DNA of 51,616 bases, taken from an uncultured Anaerolineaceae bacterium. GTDB lineage: Bacteria; Chloroflexota; Anaerolineae; Promineifilales; Promineifilaceae. The position numbers were made by a program, and so were the translations under genes. Location: assembly GCA_937967805.1 (NCBI GenBank), contig CALBTC010000113.1:1-51616 (forward strand), written 5' to 3'. Under the pieces are notes generated by a model that was given only the letters and a program-made list of their open reading frames with translations, was not told the origin of the DNA and did not search any database. Below, piece by piece: positions 1 through 8,255 of this stretch. How positions within the stretch are numbered: position 1 is the first letter of the stretch; the number at the start of each line of letters is the position of its first letter.

Positions 1-682
<682 letters not shown>

Positions 683-759
683 TCTCTAACTCCTTATTCC
701 TCTTTTCTCTGCTAAGGATGCGTTCAAATGTAGTCTAATTCAAGAAAACGCAACCCCAA

Positions 760-802
760 GGTTTGCTCTTCTATCAAAGTCCAAAGTTAAAATAAGCAAA
801 CC
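760..802 (-). repeat. Inverted repeat between Rieske and cytochrome b genes
   Basis: GGTTTGCT at 760-767 and AGCAAACC at 795-802 are perfect 8-bp inverted arms around a 27-nt loop. The structure sits directly after the Rieske stop codon and before the cytochrome b ribosome-binding site. There is no T-run, so a processing or stability hairpin is more likely than a terminator. Confidence 0.4.
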
Positions 803-1453
803 CTATGGGCATTCGTTGGTAAAGCTGCAAATTAACTGCTGCTCTGGGCCCATTTTCCGATCACCCGTATCGACGCTAATGAAAGCAGCATTGCCCGGTA
901 TGGGCACCGGGGCGTAAAAGTCGTTTACTTCTTCAGAAAGCGTATCGGGAATGGGGTTTCTCTCGGCATCTAAAAATTCCATGCGAAAGCGATCCAGGGT
1001 TCGGGGGGCAGGGGATTCAATGCGACGGCCGTCTAACCGATACTTCGAACCATGACAGGGGCATTCAAACCGGTTGTTGGCTTCGGTCCAGGCATAAATA
1101 CAGCCCAGATGTGTACACACCTTGTAAATGGCAGCCACACCAACAATCTCTTCAGTTTCATCAGGCGCTTTCTTCATCAGTTCATTCGGTTGCGTGGTGT
1201 CCAAATTCACCAGCCAGAAACGCCCGGCCGGCACATTGGCAGGTTCCGCATTCACTTCAGGCAGTTGCTCAATAGGAATGACAAACCGGCCACCAAACTC
1301 ACCTTCACGAAAACGAGGCAACAAAAACCAAATCAACAAGCCTGAAAACTGAGCAGCATAGAGCGCAATAGAAGCACCCCAAATATAATACAAAAATTCG
1401 CGTCTTGAGATATTGCCGCCTTTTGCTTCGGCACTTACGGCTACGTCTGCCAT
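803..1453 (-). CDS. Rieske [2Fe-2S] iron-sulfur protein
   Basis: This is the Rieske subunit of the bc-type complex, which takes electrons from quinol through a high-potential 2Fe-2S cluster on the outer face of the membrane. The protein has 216 residues. The N-terminus carries a twin-arginine motif (SRREF, residues 16-20) followed by one hydrophobic helix (about 22-46), the usual Tat-dependent membrane anchor. The cluster motifs are complete: C113-T-H115-L-G-C118 and C131-P-C133-H134-G. These give the two Cys and two His ligands plus the disulfide pair. AGGAG stands nine bases before the ATG at 1453. The cytochrome b gene follows on the same strand. A Rex-like site lies about 110 bp upstream. 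Confidence 0.95.
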   Translation of the reverse strand: MADVAVSAEAKGGNISRREFLYYIWGASIALYAAQFSGLLIWFLLPRFREGEFGGRFVIPIEQLPEVNAEPANVPAGRFWLVNLDTTQPNELMKKAPDETEEIVGVAAIYKVCTHLGCIYAWTEANNRFECPCHGSKYRLDGRRIESPAPRTLDRFRMEFLDAERNPIPDTLSEEVNDFYAPVPIPGNAAFISVDTGDRKMGPEQQLICSFTNECP

Positions 1454-1523
1454 GAGGCTTTTCTCCTACTAAATGATCTTCACGAAGTTGTTTCTTCCAG
1501 CGAAATAGTTGTTAGTTGTTGCA

Positions 1524-1551
1524 ATTTTACCCAAAAAACAGAAGGGGTCAT
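1524..1551 (-). promoter_or_regulatory. Possible sigma70-type promoter of the Rieske/cytochrome b operon
   Basis: On the minus strand an ATGACC -35-like box (1546-1551) and a TAAAAT -10-like box (1524-1529) are separated by 16 bp, about 70 bp upstream of the Rieske start. The -35 match is only 4 of 6. The Rex-like operator lies just upstream of it. Confidence 0.35.
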
Positions 1552-1561
1552 CGCAGTTTTT

Positions 1562-1579
1562 GTGTGCTTTTTGTCACAA
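1562..1579 (-). promoter_or_regulatory. Candidate Rex operator upstream of Rieske gene
   Basis: Read on the minus strand the site is TTGTGACAAAAAGCACAC. It compares with the Rex consensus of TTGTG and CACAA half-sites 8 bp apart. One half is perfect and the other has one mismatch. It aligns well with the sites upstream of rex and atpA in this window. The location fits redox control of a respiratory complex, but the function is inferred. Confidence 0.45.
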
Positions 1580-1620
1580 ACGGGATTATAGCAAAATGTA
1601 GATGGATAACAAGGGAGAAA

Positions 1621-1694
1621 TGGGCGCTGAGGGACTCGAACCCCCGACCCCTTCGGTGTAAACGAAGTGCTCTAACCAACTGAGCTAAGCGCCC
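1621..1694 (-). tRNA. tRNA-Val (anticodon TAC)
   Basis: The minus strand folds as a standard cloverleaf. The acceptor stem is GGGCGCT/AGCGCCC, the anticodon stem CTTCG/CGAAG closes a TTTACAC loop with anticodon TAC, and the T arm contains GGTTCGAGTCC. The length is 74 nt including the discriminator A. CCA is not encoded. It lies between dcd and the Rieske gene on the same strand. Confidence 0.95.
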
Positions 1695-1743
1695 TACATC
1701 AGGGAAGACCCGAATTATAACGGTTGTTCCCCAACAAGCAAAA

Positions 1744-2298
1744 CTAAATTCGCGGCAAAACAATACTTTGCTGCTTCTGATACTTCCCCTTGCGATCCGC
1801 ATAAGACGTTTCACAAATTTCATCTGATTGGAAAAACAATACCTGGGCAATGCCCTCGTTGGCATACACGCGCGCCGGCAGCGGTGTGGTGTTAGAAATT
1901 TCCAACGTCACAAACCCTTCCCACTCCGGTTCAAAGGGGGTGACATTCACTATCAAACCACACCGAGCATAAGTTGATTTCCCCAGACAAACGGTCAACA
2001 CATCACGTGGAATGCGAAAATATTCAACCGTTTGGGCCAACACAAAAGAGTTCGGCGGAATTACACACACATCCCCTTTAAAATCCACAAATGATTGCGG
2101 ATCAAAATGTTTGGGGTCCACCACGGCCGAATGCACATTGGTAAAAATCTTGAACTCATTTGTGACCCGTATGTCGTACCCGTATGAGGACAACCCGTAA
2201 GAGATCACGCCATCGCGCACCTGCCCATCAACAAACGGTTCGATCATTTTATGCTCTTGTGCCATGCGGCGAATCCAGCTGTCTGGTTTTATGGCCAT
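1744..2298 (-). CDS. dcd: dCTP deaminase
   Basis: This cytosolic enzyme deaminates dCTP to dUTP for thymidylate synthesis. The 184 residues match the compact trimeric dUTPase-like fold. The conserved segment [17 protein letters not shown] carries the catalytic glutamate region. [13 protein letters not shown] near residue 35 and [10 protein letters not shown] near 106 are also family-typical. The start at 2298 has an AAAGGAAAG ribosome-binding site. It lies 37 bp after argS on the same strand, so the two are probably co-transcribed. Whether it is the monofunctional enzyme or the bifunctional dCTP deaminase/dUTPase cannot be settled by eye. Confidence 0.93.
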   Translation of the reverse strand: MAIKPDSWIRRMAQEHKMIEPFVDGQVRDGVISYGLSSYGYDIRVTNEFKIFTNVHSAVVDPKHFDPQSFVDFKGDVCVIPPNSFVLAQTVEYFRIPRDVLTVCLGKSTYARCGLIVNVTPFEPEWEGFVTLEISNTTPLPARVYANEGIAQVLFFQSDEICETSYADRKGKYQKQQSIVLPRI

Positions 2299-2335
2299 TA
2301 ACTTTCCTTTACTTGTATACTGCGAGGTTTTTAGT

Positions 2336-3997
2336 TTACATAACTTCTGGCGCGCTCATCCCCATGAGACCAAGCACATGAGCAAAGAGCTGCTTGGCGG
2401 CCCGATAAAAACGCAAGCGAGCATGGCGCAGCGGTTCTGGCACATCCTCATTTAGGACACGGCAGGTTTCATAGGCGGGATGAAAGGCAGCGGCCAATTC
2501 GTATGCGTAAAAAGCGATATGATGCGGCTCAGAATTAAGCACCATCAGTTCAATCACTTCGGGCAGCTCCAGCGCTTTGCGCATGAAGGCCAGCTCATTT
2601 TCATGGGTGAGCAAGCCGAGATCAGCACCGGCATCGGCGTCTGGTGCACCACCGGCCTCGGCCCATTTGCGGAAGATGCCGGCGCAGCGCACGTGCGCAT
2701 TTTGTATGTAGTAAACCGGATTTTTATCCGATCTTTCCAGCGCCAGGTTGAGATCAAACTCGATGGGACTGTTGCCGGAACGGGAAATCATAAAGTAGCG
2801 GATCGGATCCGGACCCACCTCATCCAGCACATCATCCAGCGCCACAAATGTACCGGCCCGGGTGCTCATTTTCATTTCCTGGCCGTCTTTAATGATGCTG
2901 ATAATTTGGTGCAGGACGGTGCGCACAAAGTCGGTGGGGTAGCCAAGCGCCTGTACGCCCATGAGCACCTGCGGTGCCGTAGCATGATGGTCGGGACCAA
3001 AGAAATCTACCACGAGGTCAAAGCCACGCTGGGCTTTGTCCCAATGGTAGGCGATGTCGGGCATGCGGTAGGTGGGCTCGCCCGTTGATTTGACCAAAAC
3101 GCGATCTTTGTCGTCGCCAAATTCAGTGGTTTTAAACCATTGGGCACCGTCTTTTTCGTAGACGTACCCTTTTTCTTGCAGCGTTTCCAGCGCTTCCCAG
3201 ACGCGCCCGGTTTCATACAGGCTTTGCTCATTGTAGTAGACGTCGAAGACGATGTTGATGCGGCGCAGGGTTTCCTTTTGGCTTTTGGCAATCTGGTCTT
3301 TGGCATACGTGCCAAAATATTCGGCGGGCTGGTCCTGCAAAGCGCCACCATGGGCGGCCTGTAGTTCACGAGCAATGTCGGAAATATAGTCGCCCTTGTA
3401 ATGCTCTTCTGCAAGTTTCACATCCTGCCCCAACAGCTGCAGGTAGCGGATTTTGGTGGACTCACCCAGCAGGGTAATCTGCCGGCCGGCGTCGTTGTAG
3501 TAATATTCAAGGACAACCTGGTAGCCGGCCAGGCGCATGGCGCGGGCTAAGGTGTCGCCCATCACCCCACCACGGGTACGGCCGATATGAATCGGCCCCG
3601 TCGGATTGGCGCTGACGCACTCAATTTGCGCTTTTTGCCCGTCGCCGATGTGGAGACGGCCGTATTCCTCCCCCTCAGCCAACACCTCTACCAGCACCTG
3701 CTGCAATCGCTCTTTTGTGAGGCGAATGTTGATGAAGCCGGGCGGTGCCACGGTAACCTCTTGAATGTAATCGGTGGCCGGTAGATGATCCACTATCGCC
3801 TGAGCAATTTTGATGGGAGCCATGCGGGCATCCCGCGCCAGCTTGAGCGGCGTGGGTGAGGCATAATCGCCAAAGGAGACCTCACGCGGCCGTTCAATAA
3901 TAACTTCTGGCGGATCGAAGGCGGGCAATGCCCCGGCAACCTGGGCTGCCAGTAACGCTTCTTGCAAAACGGCCGCTAATTGATGATGAACGCTCAT
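2336..3997 (-). CDS. argS: Arginyl-tRNA synthetase
   Basis: This class I aminoacyl-tRNA synthetase charges tRNA-Arg in the cytosol. I chose the ATG at 3997, giving 553 residues, because [18 protein letters not shown] matches the N-terminal Add-1 domain and GGAG lies 7 nt upstream. A longer reading frame to 4072 adds an unlikely leader. The HIGH-type signature is [13 protein letters not shown] near residue 125 and the KMSK-type loop is EMKMSTRAG. The C-terminal DALR anticodon-binding domain ends in [17 protein letters not shown]. dcd follows downstream on the same strand. Confidence 0.95.
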   Translation of the reverse strand: MSVHHQLAAVLQEALLAAQVAGALPAFDPPEVIIERPREVSFGDYASPTPLKLARDARMAPIKIAQAIVDHLPATDYIQEVTVAPPGFINIRLTKERLQQVLVEVLAEGEEYGRLHIGDGQKAQIECVSANPTGPIHIGRTRGGVMGDTLARAMRLAGYQVVLEYYYNDAGRQITLLGESTKIRYLQLLGQDVKLAEEHYKGDYISDIARELQAAHGGALQDQPAEYFGTYAKDQIAKSQKETLRRINIVFDVYYNEQSLYETGRVWEALETLQEKGYVYEKDGAQWFKTTEFGDDKDRVLVKSTGEPTYRMPDIAYHWDKAQRGFDLVVDFFGPDHHATAPQVLMGVQALGYPTDFVRTVLHQIISIIKDGQEMKMSTRAGTFVALDDVLDEVGPDPIRYFMISRSGNSPIEFDLNLALERSDKNPVYYIQNAHVRCAGIFRKWAEAGGAPDADAGADLGLLTHENELAFMRKALELPEVIELMVLNSEPHHIAFYAYELAAAFHPAYETCRVLNEDVPEPLRHARLRFYRAAKQLFAHVLGLMGMSAPEVM

Positions 3998-4157
3998 AAA
4001 ACTCCAGTTTTCTGCGAAGCATTTTGGCTTCAAAATTCGGCGGATTTTACATGCCCCAGGAAGGGATCGCAACCTGTTTCGGTGAAAAGATCGCCAAAAC
4101 TGCTTAATGGGTTTGGTCAGCTTAGGCTGGCATCCTGTTTGGGATACCGCTATCGTA

Positions 4158-4179
4158 GGTCAAGTTTAAAAACTTGACC
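4158..4179. repeat. Palindrome in the leader of the lipoprotein gene
   Basis: GGTCAAGTTT and AAACTTGACC form a 10-bp perfect inverted repeat around AA. It ends a few bases before the AAGGAG of the lipoprotein gene. It could be an operator, a leader hairpin, or a member of the dispersed hairpin repeats seen throughout this window. The rest of the argS-lipoprotein gap (3998-4157) shows nothing I recognise. Confidence 0.5.
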
Positions 4180-4200
4180 AACCTGAAGGAGATTGTTTGA

Positions 4201-4764
4201 ATGAAGCGTTTGGTTCTTATTTTGATGATTCCCCTGTTTTTGCTGGCCTGTCGTTCAGATGGCGAGACGGGCGGCGAACTGGTATCTTACACCAGTCCCA
4301 ACTACCCCGTCACCTTTTTGTTACCTGAAAATTGGGTCGTCACCGATGATGCTGATTCAATTACGATTGCCTCGGATGAATCCCTGCTGCTGGCTAGCTG
4401 CGTGACGGATGGCGCACGGTTAAACATTGCGGTGACGCCCTCTCTCTTTACCGGTGCAGCTAATGCGACGGAGGTTCTGGATACGGCCGTTCGCCAGTTC
4501 CGCGATCAAGACGGAGCCGAAGTTATTCAAGAGATTGAGAACATCGTCATCAATACCCAACCCGCGGTGCAAACGGTGCTGCGCGGAACGGACGCTCAGA
4601 GCAACGAGATTATTTTGCGCTACGTGGTGATTGAAAACTTATCGGTGAACCAAACGGCCGTTGTCGCCGCCGTGCACGATGCCGATCAAAACAACCAATA
4701 CGGCCAACTGATGGCCGATATTGTCAATTCCATTCAGTTGGGAGAGCCAACACCTGCCCCGTAA
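4201..4764 (+). CDS. Lipoprotein with a PsbP/DcrB-like domain
   Basis: The protein has 187 residues. It starts with a short lipoprotein signal MKRLVLILMIPLFLLAC with lipobox LLAC (Cys17), so it should be anchored to the outer face of the membrane. The mature part YTSPNYPVTFLLPENWVV and the following alpha/beta pattern resemble the PsbP/DcrB fold found in many bacterial lipoproteins of unknown role. AAGGAG precedes the ATG by ten bases. It stands alone, divergent from argS and convergent with the glycosyltransferase. The localisation is well supported. The domain call is by resemblance and no function can be given. Confidence 0.75.
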   Translation: MKRLVLILMIPLFLLACRSDGETGGELVSYTSPNYPVTFLLPENWVVTDDADSITIASDESLLLASCVTDGARLNIAVTPSLFTGAANATEVLDTAVRQFRDQDGAEVIQEIENIVINTQPAVQTVLRGTDAQSNEIILRYVVIENLSVNQTAVVAAVHDADQNNQYGQLMADIVNSIQLGEPTPAP

Positions 4765-4789
4765 TGTTGCTGCGCAACCGCTTTGCGTA

Positions 4790-4863
4790 CGGTAATCGGT
4801 GAACGGTAATCGGTATTTTTCTTACCGTTTACCGATTACGGATAACTGCTCACCAATTACCGC
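4790..4863. repeat. Iterated GTAATCGGT-type hairpin repeat
   Basis: Two copies of GTAATCGGT with GTGAACG between them are followed by the complementary run (ACCGTTTACCGATTACGG, then CACCAATTACCG). The element forms a hairpin from units of about 7 nt. It contains the stop codon of the glycosyltransferase on the minus strand. The same family recurs at 34682-34840, 36917-36962 and 39958-39992. Confidence 0.75.
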
Positions 4864-6001
4864 CCGAAACGGCCGTATCATAAACCAACAGCGTTTCCGT
4901 CGCCGTCTTTTCCCAGGAGAAGTTGGCCGCCTGCTGCTCTCCCTTCTGGCGCAGTTCGGCCCGCAAATTGTCCTGAATAATGGTGGAGATAATCGCCCCG
5001 GCCATACCGCGGGCATCATCCGGATCAACGGTAAAGCCAGCATCACCCACCACTTCCGGCAAAGAGGAGGCGTTGGTGGTCACCACCGGCGTGCCGGAGG
5101 CCATCGCCTCGAGCACCCCCAGGCCAAACCCTTCCTGCCGGCTGGGGAAAACAAACGTTTCGGCGTTACGGTACAGCACCGGCTTGTCTTCTTCATCGAC
5201 GTAGCCAATCCAGCGCACGTACTCCCCAATACGCAGCTGCTCAATGTACCAATCATAGTCGGGATAGTTGTCTGACGCCTGGGTTGGCCTGCGGCCCGCC
5301 AGCACCAGCGGATAATCCTCGCCCAACGCCTGGCCTACGTAAGTCCAGGCCAGCAGCAGCGTCATAACGTTTTTGTGCAGTTCATACCCACCTAAATAAA
5401 GCACGTAAAAATCGGGCAGATCATATTTACGCAGCACGGCCATCTCCATCAGGCCGCTGTCTTGCCGGCTAAACTGCGCGCTGGCCGCCAGGTAGATACG
5501 CTCAATTTTGTCGGCGGGGATGTGCAAATGGGTGATGATGTCTTGCTTGCTGGCCTCGGAATCGGTGATGATGCGGCTGGCACCGCGGGCAGAAGCGGAG
5601 ACGAGGGCATTGTAGAGACGGGCGCGGAACGGTCGTCGATACTCAGGCACCAGCAGCGTGGTCAAATCATGCACCGTCACCACCAGCGGCACCGGGGATT
5701 GCAGCGGTCCGCCCCAGTATGGCACGTGGGCCACCGTCGCCCCCACGTCGCGGCAGGCACGGGGGAAAAGCCGCTGCTCAAACCACACCTTGCCCAGGTT
5801 GCCCGGATGCACCGGCACCCGCTTCACCTGCACGCTGGGCGGCACCGCTTCCGGCTCCGGCTGCCCCGCCACCTGCGGGTAGATGAGCGTGATCCGTAGG
5901 TCAGTCACCAATCGATTGAGATGGTAAACAAGCTGGCGCGTGTACTGCCCGCTGCCCGTGTTGGGCCGGTTCCAAAATGCGGCGTTGATGGCTACATGCA
6001 T
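4850..6001 (-). CDS. GT4-family glycosyltransferase
   Basis: This is a cytosolic retaining glycosyltransferase with the GT-B fold, probably acting on a cell-surface glycan. The start is set at the ATG at 6001 (MHVAINAAFWNRPNTGSGQY) with AGGAAGGA upstream. The frame stays open further up only by running antisense to the carotenoid oxygenase. The protein has 383 residues. The N-terminal GTGSGQY-like loop is present. The C-terminal GT4 signature is FPSRQEGFGLGVLEAMASG with the EX7E motif (first E in QEGFG, second in VLEAM), followed by PVVTTNASSLPEVVGDAG. The last residues GGNW and the stop derive from a hairpin repeat. The sugar donor and acceptor are unknown. Confidence 0.9.
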   Translation of the reverse strand: MHVAINAAFWNRPNTGSGQYTRQLVYHLNRLVTDLRITLIYPQVAGQPEPEAVPPSVQVKRVPVHPGNLGKVWFEQRLFPRACRDVGATVAHVPYWGGPLQSPVPLVVTVHDLTTLLVPEYRRPFRARLYNALVSASARGASRIITDSEASKQDIITHLHIPADKIERIYLAASAQFSRQDSGLMEMAVLRKYDLPDFYVLYLGGYELHKNVMTLLLAWTYVGQALGEDYPLVLAGRRPTQASDNYPDYDWYIEQLRIGEYVRWIGYVDEEDKPVLYRNAETFVFPSRQEGFGLGVLEAMASGTPVVTTNASSLPEVVGDAGFTVDPDDARGMAGAIISTIIQDNLRAELRQKGEQQAANFSWEKTATETLLVYDTAVSGGNW

Positions 6002-6131
6002 ATGCAAATCCTTCCTCGTTGCGCCGATTATAGTGAGAAACAAAGCAACAGGCACTTTCGTTAGACCAATTGCCCATCGTGCTGTATGATTGCCCAATTC
6101 ACCCAAAACAGTCGACAACCAACCGACTATC

Positions 6132-6160
6132 CTCTGCGCCCTCCGCGTCTCCGCGGTGAA
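6132..6160. repeat. CTCTGCG/CCGCG-type short repeat
   Basis: CTCTGCGCCCTCCGCGTCTC followed by CGCGGTGAA is a quasi-heptameric unit. It is closely related to the intragenic element at 27534-27595. It lies just upstream of the carotenoid oxygenase. Confidence 0.55.
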
Positions 6161-6178
6161 GAAAAAGGCAGGTAACCC

Positions 6179-7612
6179 ATGACCAATCACTTCAAGCAAA
6201 ATTTTGTTACCCAAAAAGCCGAAGTTCACCTGCCCGACGTACCCGTTAGCGGCACGCTGCCCAACTGGCTCAGCGGCACGCTGATTCGCTGTGGGCCTGG
6301 CCAGTTTGAGCAGATCCACGCCTCTTACAAACATTGGTTCGATGGTCTGAGCATGCCGCACCGCTACACGTTTAACAACGGCCGTCTCTCCTTCCAAAAC
6401 CGGTTCCTGCAAAGCCAGGCTTACATCAAGGATAACGCTACGGGCGTGCTGAATTATCGCGGCGTGTTTGTGGACCCAAAACGCACCTTCTGGGACAAAA
6501 TTAAGGCGCTGTTCATCAACGATGTGACCGACAACTGCAACATCCAGACAGTGGATGACCAGGGCACGATTGTGATCATGACCGAGCTGCCGCATATGTA
6601 CCAGATCGATCCCATCAGCCTGCAGACGGTGGCCAAATACGAATACGACCGCAAAATTAACGCCACGATGCAGACAGCCCATCCGCAAATTGACCCCAAC
6701 AAAGGCAATTTGATCGTCAACTACATGCTCAAAATCAGCCTGTTCAACTATTACGAGGTGTTTAACGTGCGCGGGCAAGCCTACCAGCAGGTGAGCCGCG
6801 TACCGGTCACGTCGCCCGCCTACATGCACAGCTTTGCCCTGACGGAAAATTACGTCATTTTGGCCGAACAGCCGTTAAAGCTGCCGGGATACGCCCGTGG
6901 CTTTTTCGAACTTGCCTTTGGCAACAAGCCGTTTATGGAAAACTTCGTCTGGCACAGCGACCAGCCCACCCTGTTCCAGGTGATCGACCGCAACAGCGGC
7001 GCGGTAGTGACTCAGGCAGAGAGCGACGCGTTTTTTGTCTTTCACCAGCTCAACGCTTACGAGCAGAATGGTGAAATCTTCATGGACCTGGCAGCCTATC
7101 CCGATGCTTCTGTACTATACGACTTCTTCCTGGACCGGCTGCGCTCCGATACCCACATCCCGCATACGCCGGCCCAGGCGCGCCGCTACCGCATTCCGCT
7201 GGGTCGGCGGCGCAGCCGCATCGACTTTGAGCCGCTGGCGGATATCAATATGGAGCTGCCGCGCATCAACTACAGCTATAACACGCAGCCGTACCGCTAC
7301 GCCTACGGCGTCAGCCTGTACGAGGATTTACCGGACTTCCCCAATCAGTTGGTGAAAATTGACGTAATCTCCGGGGAAACGGCCGTCTGGCACCAACCCC
7401 TACAATACCCCAGCGAACCCGTCTTTGTGCCCAACCCCAACGGCACCGCCGAAGACGACGGCGTCGTTCTGGCCAACGTTTACGACGCCGACACAGATTC
7501 ATCTTACCTGCTGGTGCTGGACGGTCAATCGTTTACCCAGATGGCCCGCGGCGACCTCAACTTCCGCATTCCGTTTGATTACCACGGCTGGTTCTACCCC
7601 GGCGTGGTTTAG
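6179..7612 (+). CDS. Carotenoid oxygenase (carotenoid/apocarotenoid cleavage dioxygenase family)
   Basis: This is an Fe(II)-dependent, seven-bladed beta-propeller enzyme that oxidatively cleaves a polyene double bond of a carotenoid or a related compound. The 477-residue length is normal for the family. The four iron-ligand histidines are in the expected contexts: H168 (QTAHPQ), H217 (PAYMHSF), H289 (VFHQLNAYE) and H469 (FDYHGWFYPG), the last near the C-terminus as usual. The N-terminal GTLIRCGPGQFE segment also fits. A weak AGG-type site precedes the ATG. A methyltransferase gene follows on the same strand after 61 bp. The actual substrate (carotenoid, stilbene or lignin-derived) cannot be read from the sequence. 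Confidence 0.9.
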   Translation: MTNHFKQNFVTQKAEVHLPDVPVSGTLPNWLSGTLIRCGPGQFEQIHASYKHWFDGLSMPHRYTFNNGRLSFQNRFLQSQAYIKDNATGVLNYRGVFVDPKRTFWDKIKALFINDVTDNCNIQTVDDQGTIVIMTELPHMYQIDPISLQTVAKYEYDRKINATMQTAHPQIDPNKGNLIVNYMLKISLFNYYEVFNVRGQAYQQVSRVPVTSPAYMHSFALTENYVILAEQPLKLPGYARGFFELAFGNKPFMENFVWHSDQPTLFQVIDRNSGAVVTQAESDAFFVFHQLNAYEQNGEIFMDLAAYPDASVLYDFFLDRLRSDTHIPHTPAQARRYRIPLGRRRSRIDFEPLADINMELPRINYSYNTQPYRYAYGVSLYEDLPDFPNQLVKIDVISGETAVWHQPLQYPSEPVFVPNPNGTAEDDGVVLANVYDADTDSSYLLVLDGQSFTQMARGDLNFRIPFDYHGWFYPGVV

Positions 7613-7615
7613 ATC

Positions 7616-7640
7616 TTGCCACAGAGGGCACAGAGACTTT
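7616..7640. repeat. CACAGAG-type short repeat (single arm)
   Basis: TTGCCACAGAGGGCACAGAG is one arm of the repeat family seen complete at 31243-31308. It lies directly after the carotenoid oxygenase stop codon. No complementary arm is visible before the next gene. Confidence 0.5.
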
Positions 7641-7673
7641 TGAGATAGGTTAGAGAAATCAGTTTGGCATCAA

Positions 7674-8246
7674 ATGAGCATATACGATAAACATTACCGG
7701 CAGGAGAATTTATTTGGGCAGCCATACCCCGAATTTGTCGCGTTTATGGACGCGTGGGAACCAAAAGGAACGGTGCTGGATGTGGGCTGCGGCCAGGGGC
7801 GCGACGCCCTCTTTTTGGCCGAGCTGGGCTATGAGGTCACCGGCATCGACGCCTCCCAGTTAGGTATCAGCCAGATGTTGGCAGCCGCCAAAACACGCCA
7901 GTTGAAACTCACCGGCATCGTCGCCGATTTTTTCAGCTACGAATTCAACCAGCTCTATGACGTTATCGTGCTGGATTCAATTTTGCACTTCCAAAAGAAG
8001 GATTTGCAAAAAGAGCTGGCACTGCTGCAAACGCTGACCGCCCGGCTAAACTGTGACGGCCTGATATGCCTGTTCATTCATCAATCGAGAGCCAAGGAGC
8101 GACAGCTTAAGCAATTTTTCGCCAACAACTGCCCACGCTGGCCAATTTTAGCGGCGCAACACATCGACTACACCTACAAGGAGCCGGAAACCGGCTTTCA
8201 ATCAACGTCGCAGTTTTATATGTTCTTTGTGCAAAATAAGGCATGA
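7674..8246 (+). CDS. Class I SAM-dependent methyltransferase (TehB-like)
   Basis: This 190-residue single-domain methyltransferase has the SAM-binding motif I VLDVGCGQGRDALFLA near residues 34-49, an acidic strand-2 end at TGIDAS, and LDSILHF at motif IV. The architecture resembles TehB and other small-molecule methyltransferases. No clear ribosome-binding site precedes the ATG. It is co-directional with the carotenoid oxygenase and convergent with the large kinase gene, 9 bp away. A functional link to the oxygenase is possible but unproven. The substrate is unknown. Confidence 0.85.
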   Translation: MSIYDKHYRQENLFGQPYPEFVAFMDAWEPKGTVLDVGCGQGRDALFLAELGYEVTGIDASQLGISQMLAAAKTRQLKLTGIVADFFSYEFNQLYDVIVLDSILHFQKKDLQKELALLQTLTARLNCDGLICLFIHQSRAKERQLKQFFANNCPRWPILAAQHIDYTYKEPETGFQSTSQFYMFFVQNKA

Positions 8247-8255
8247 CAAAATCGC

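Noticed and set aside
6002..6829. Upstream extension of the GT4 glycosyltransferase frame
   Set aside because: It runs antisense through the carotenoid oxygenase and lacks any motif. The ATG at 6001 has a good ribosome-binding site and starts the conserved N-terminus.
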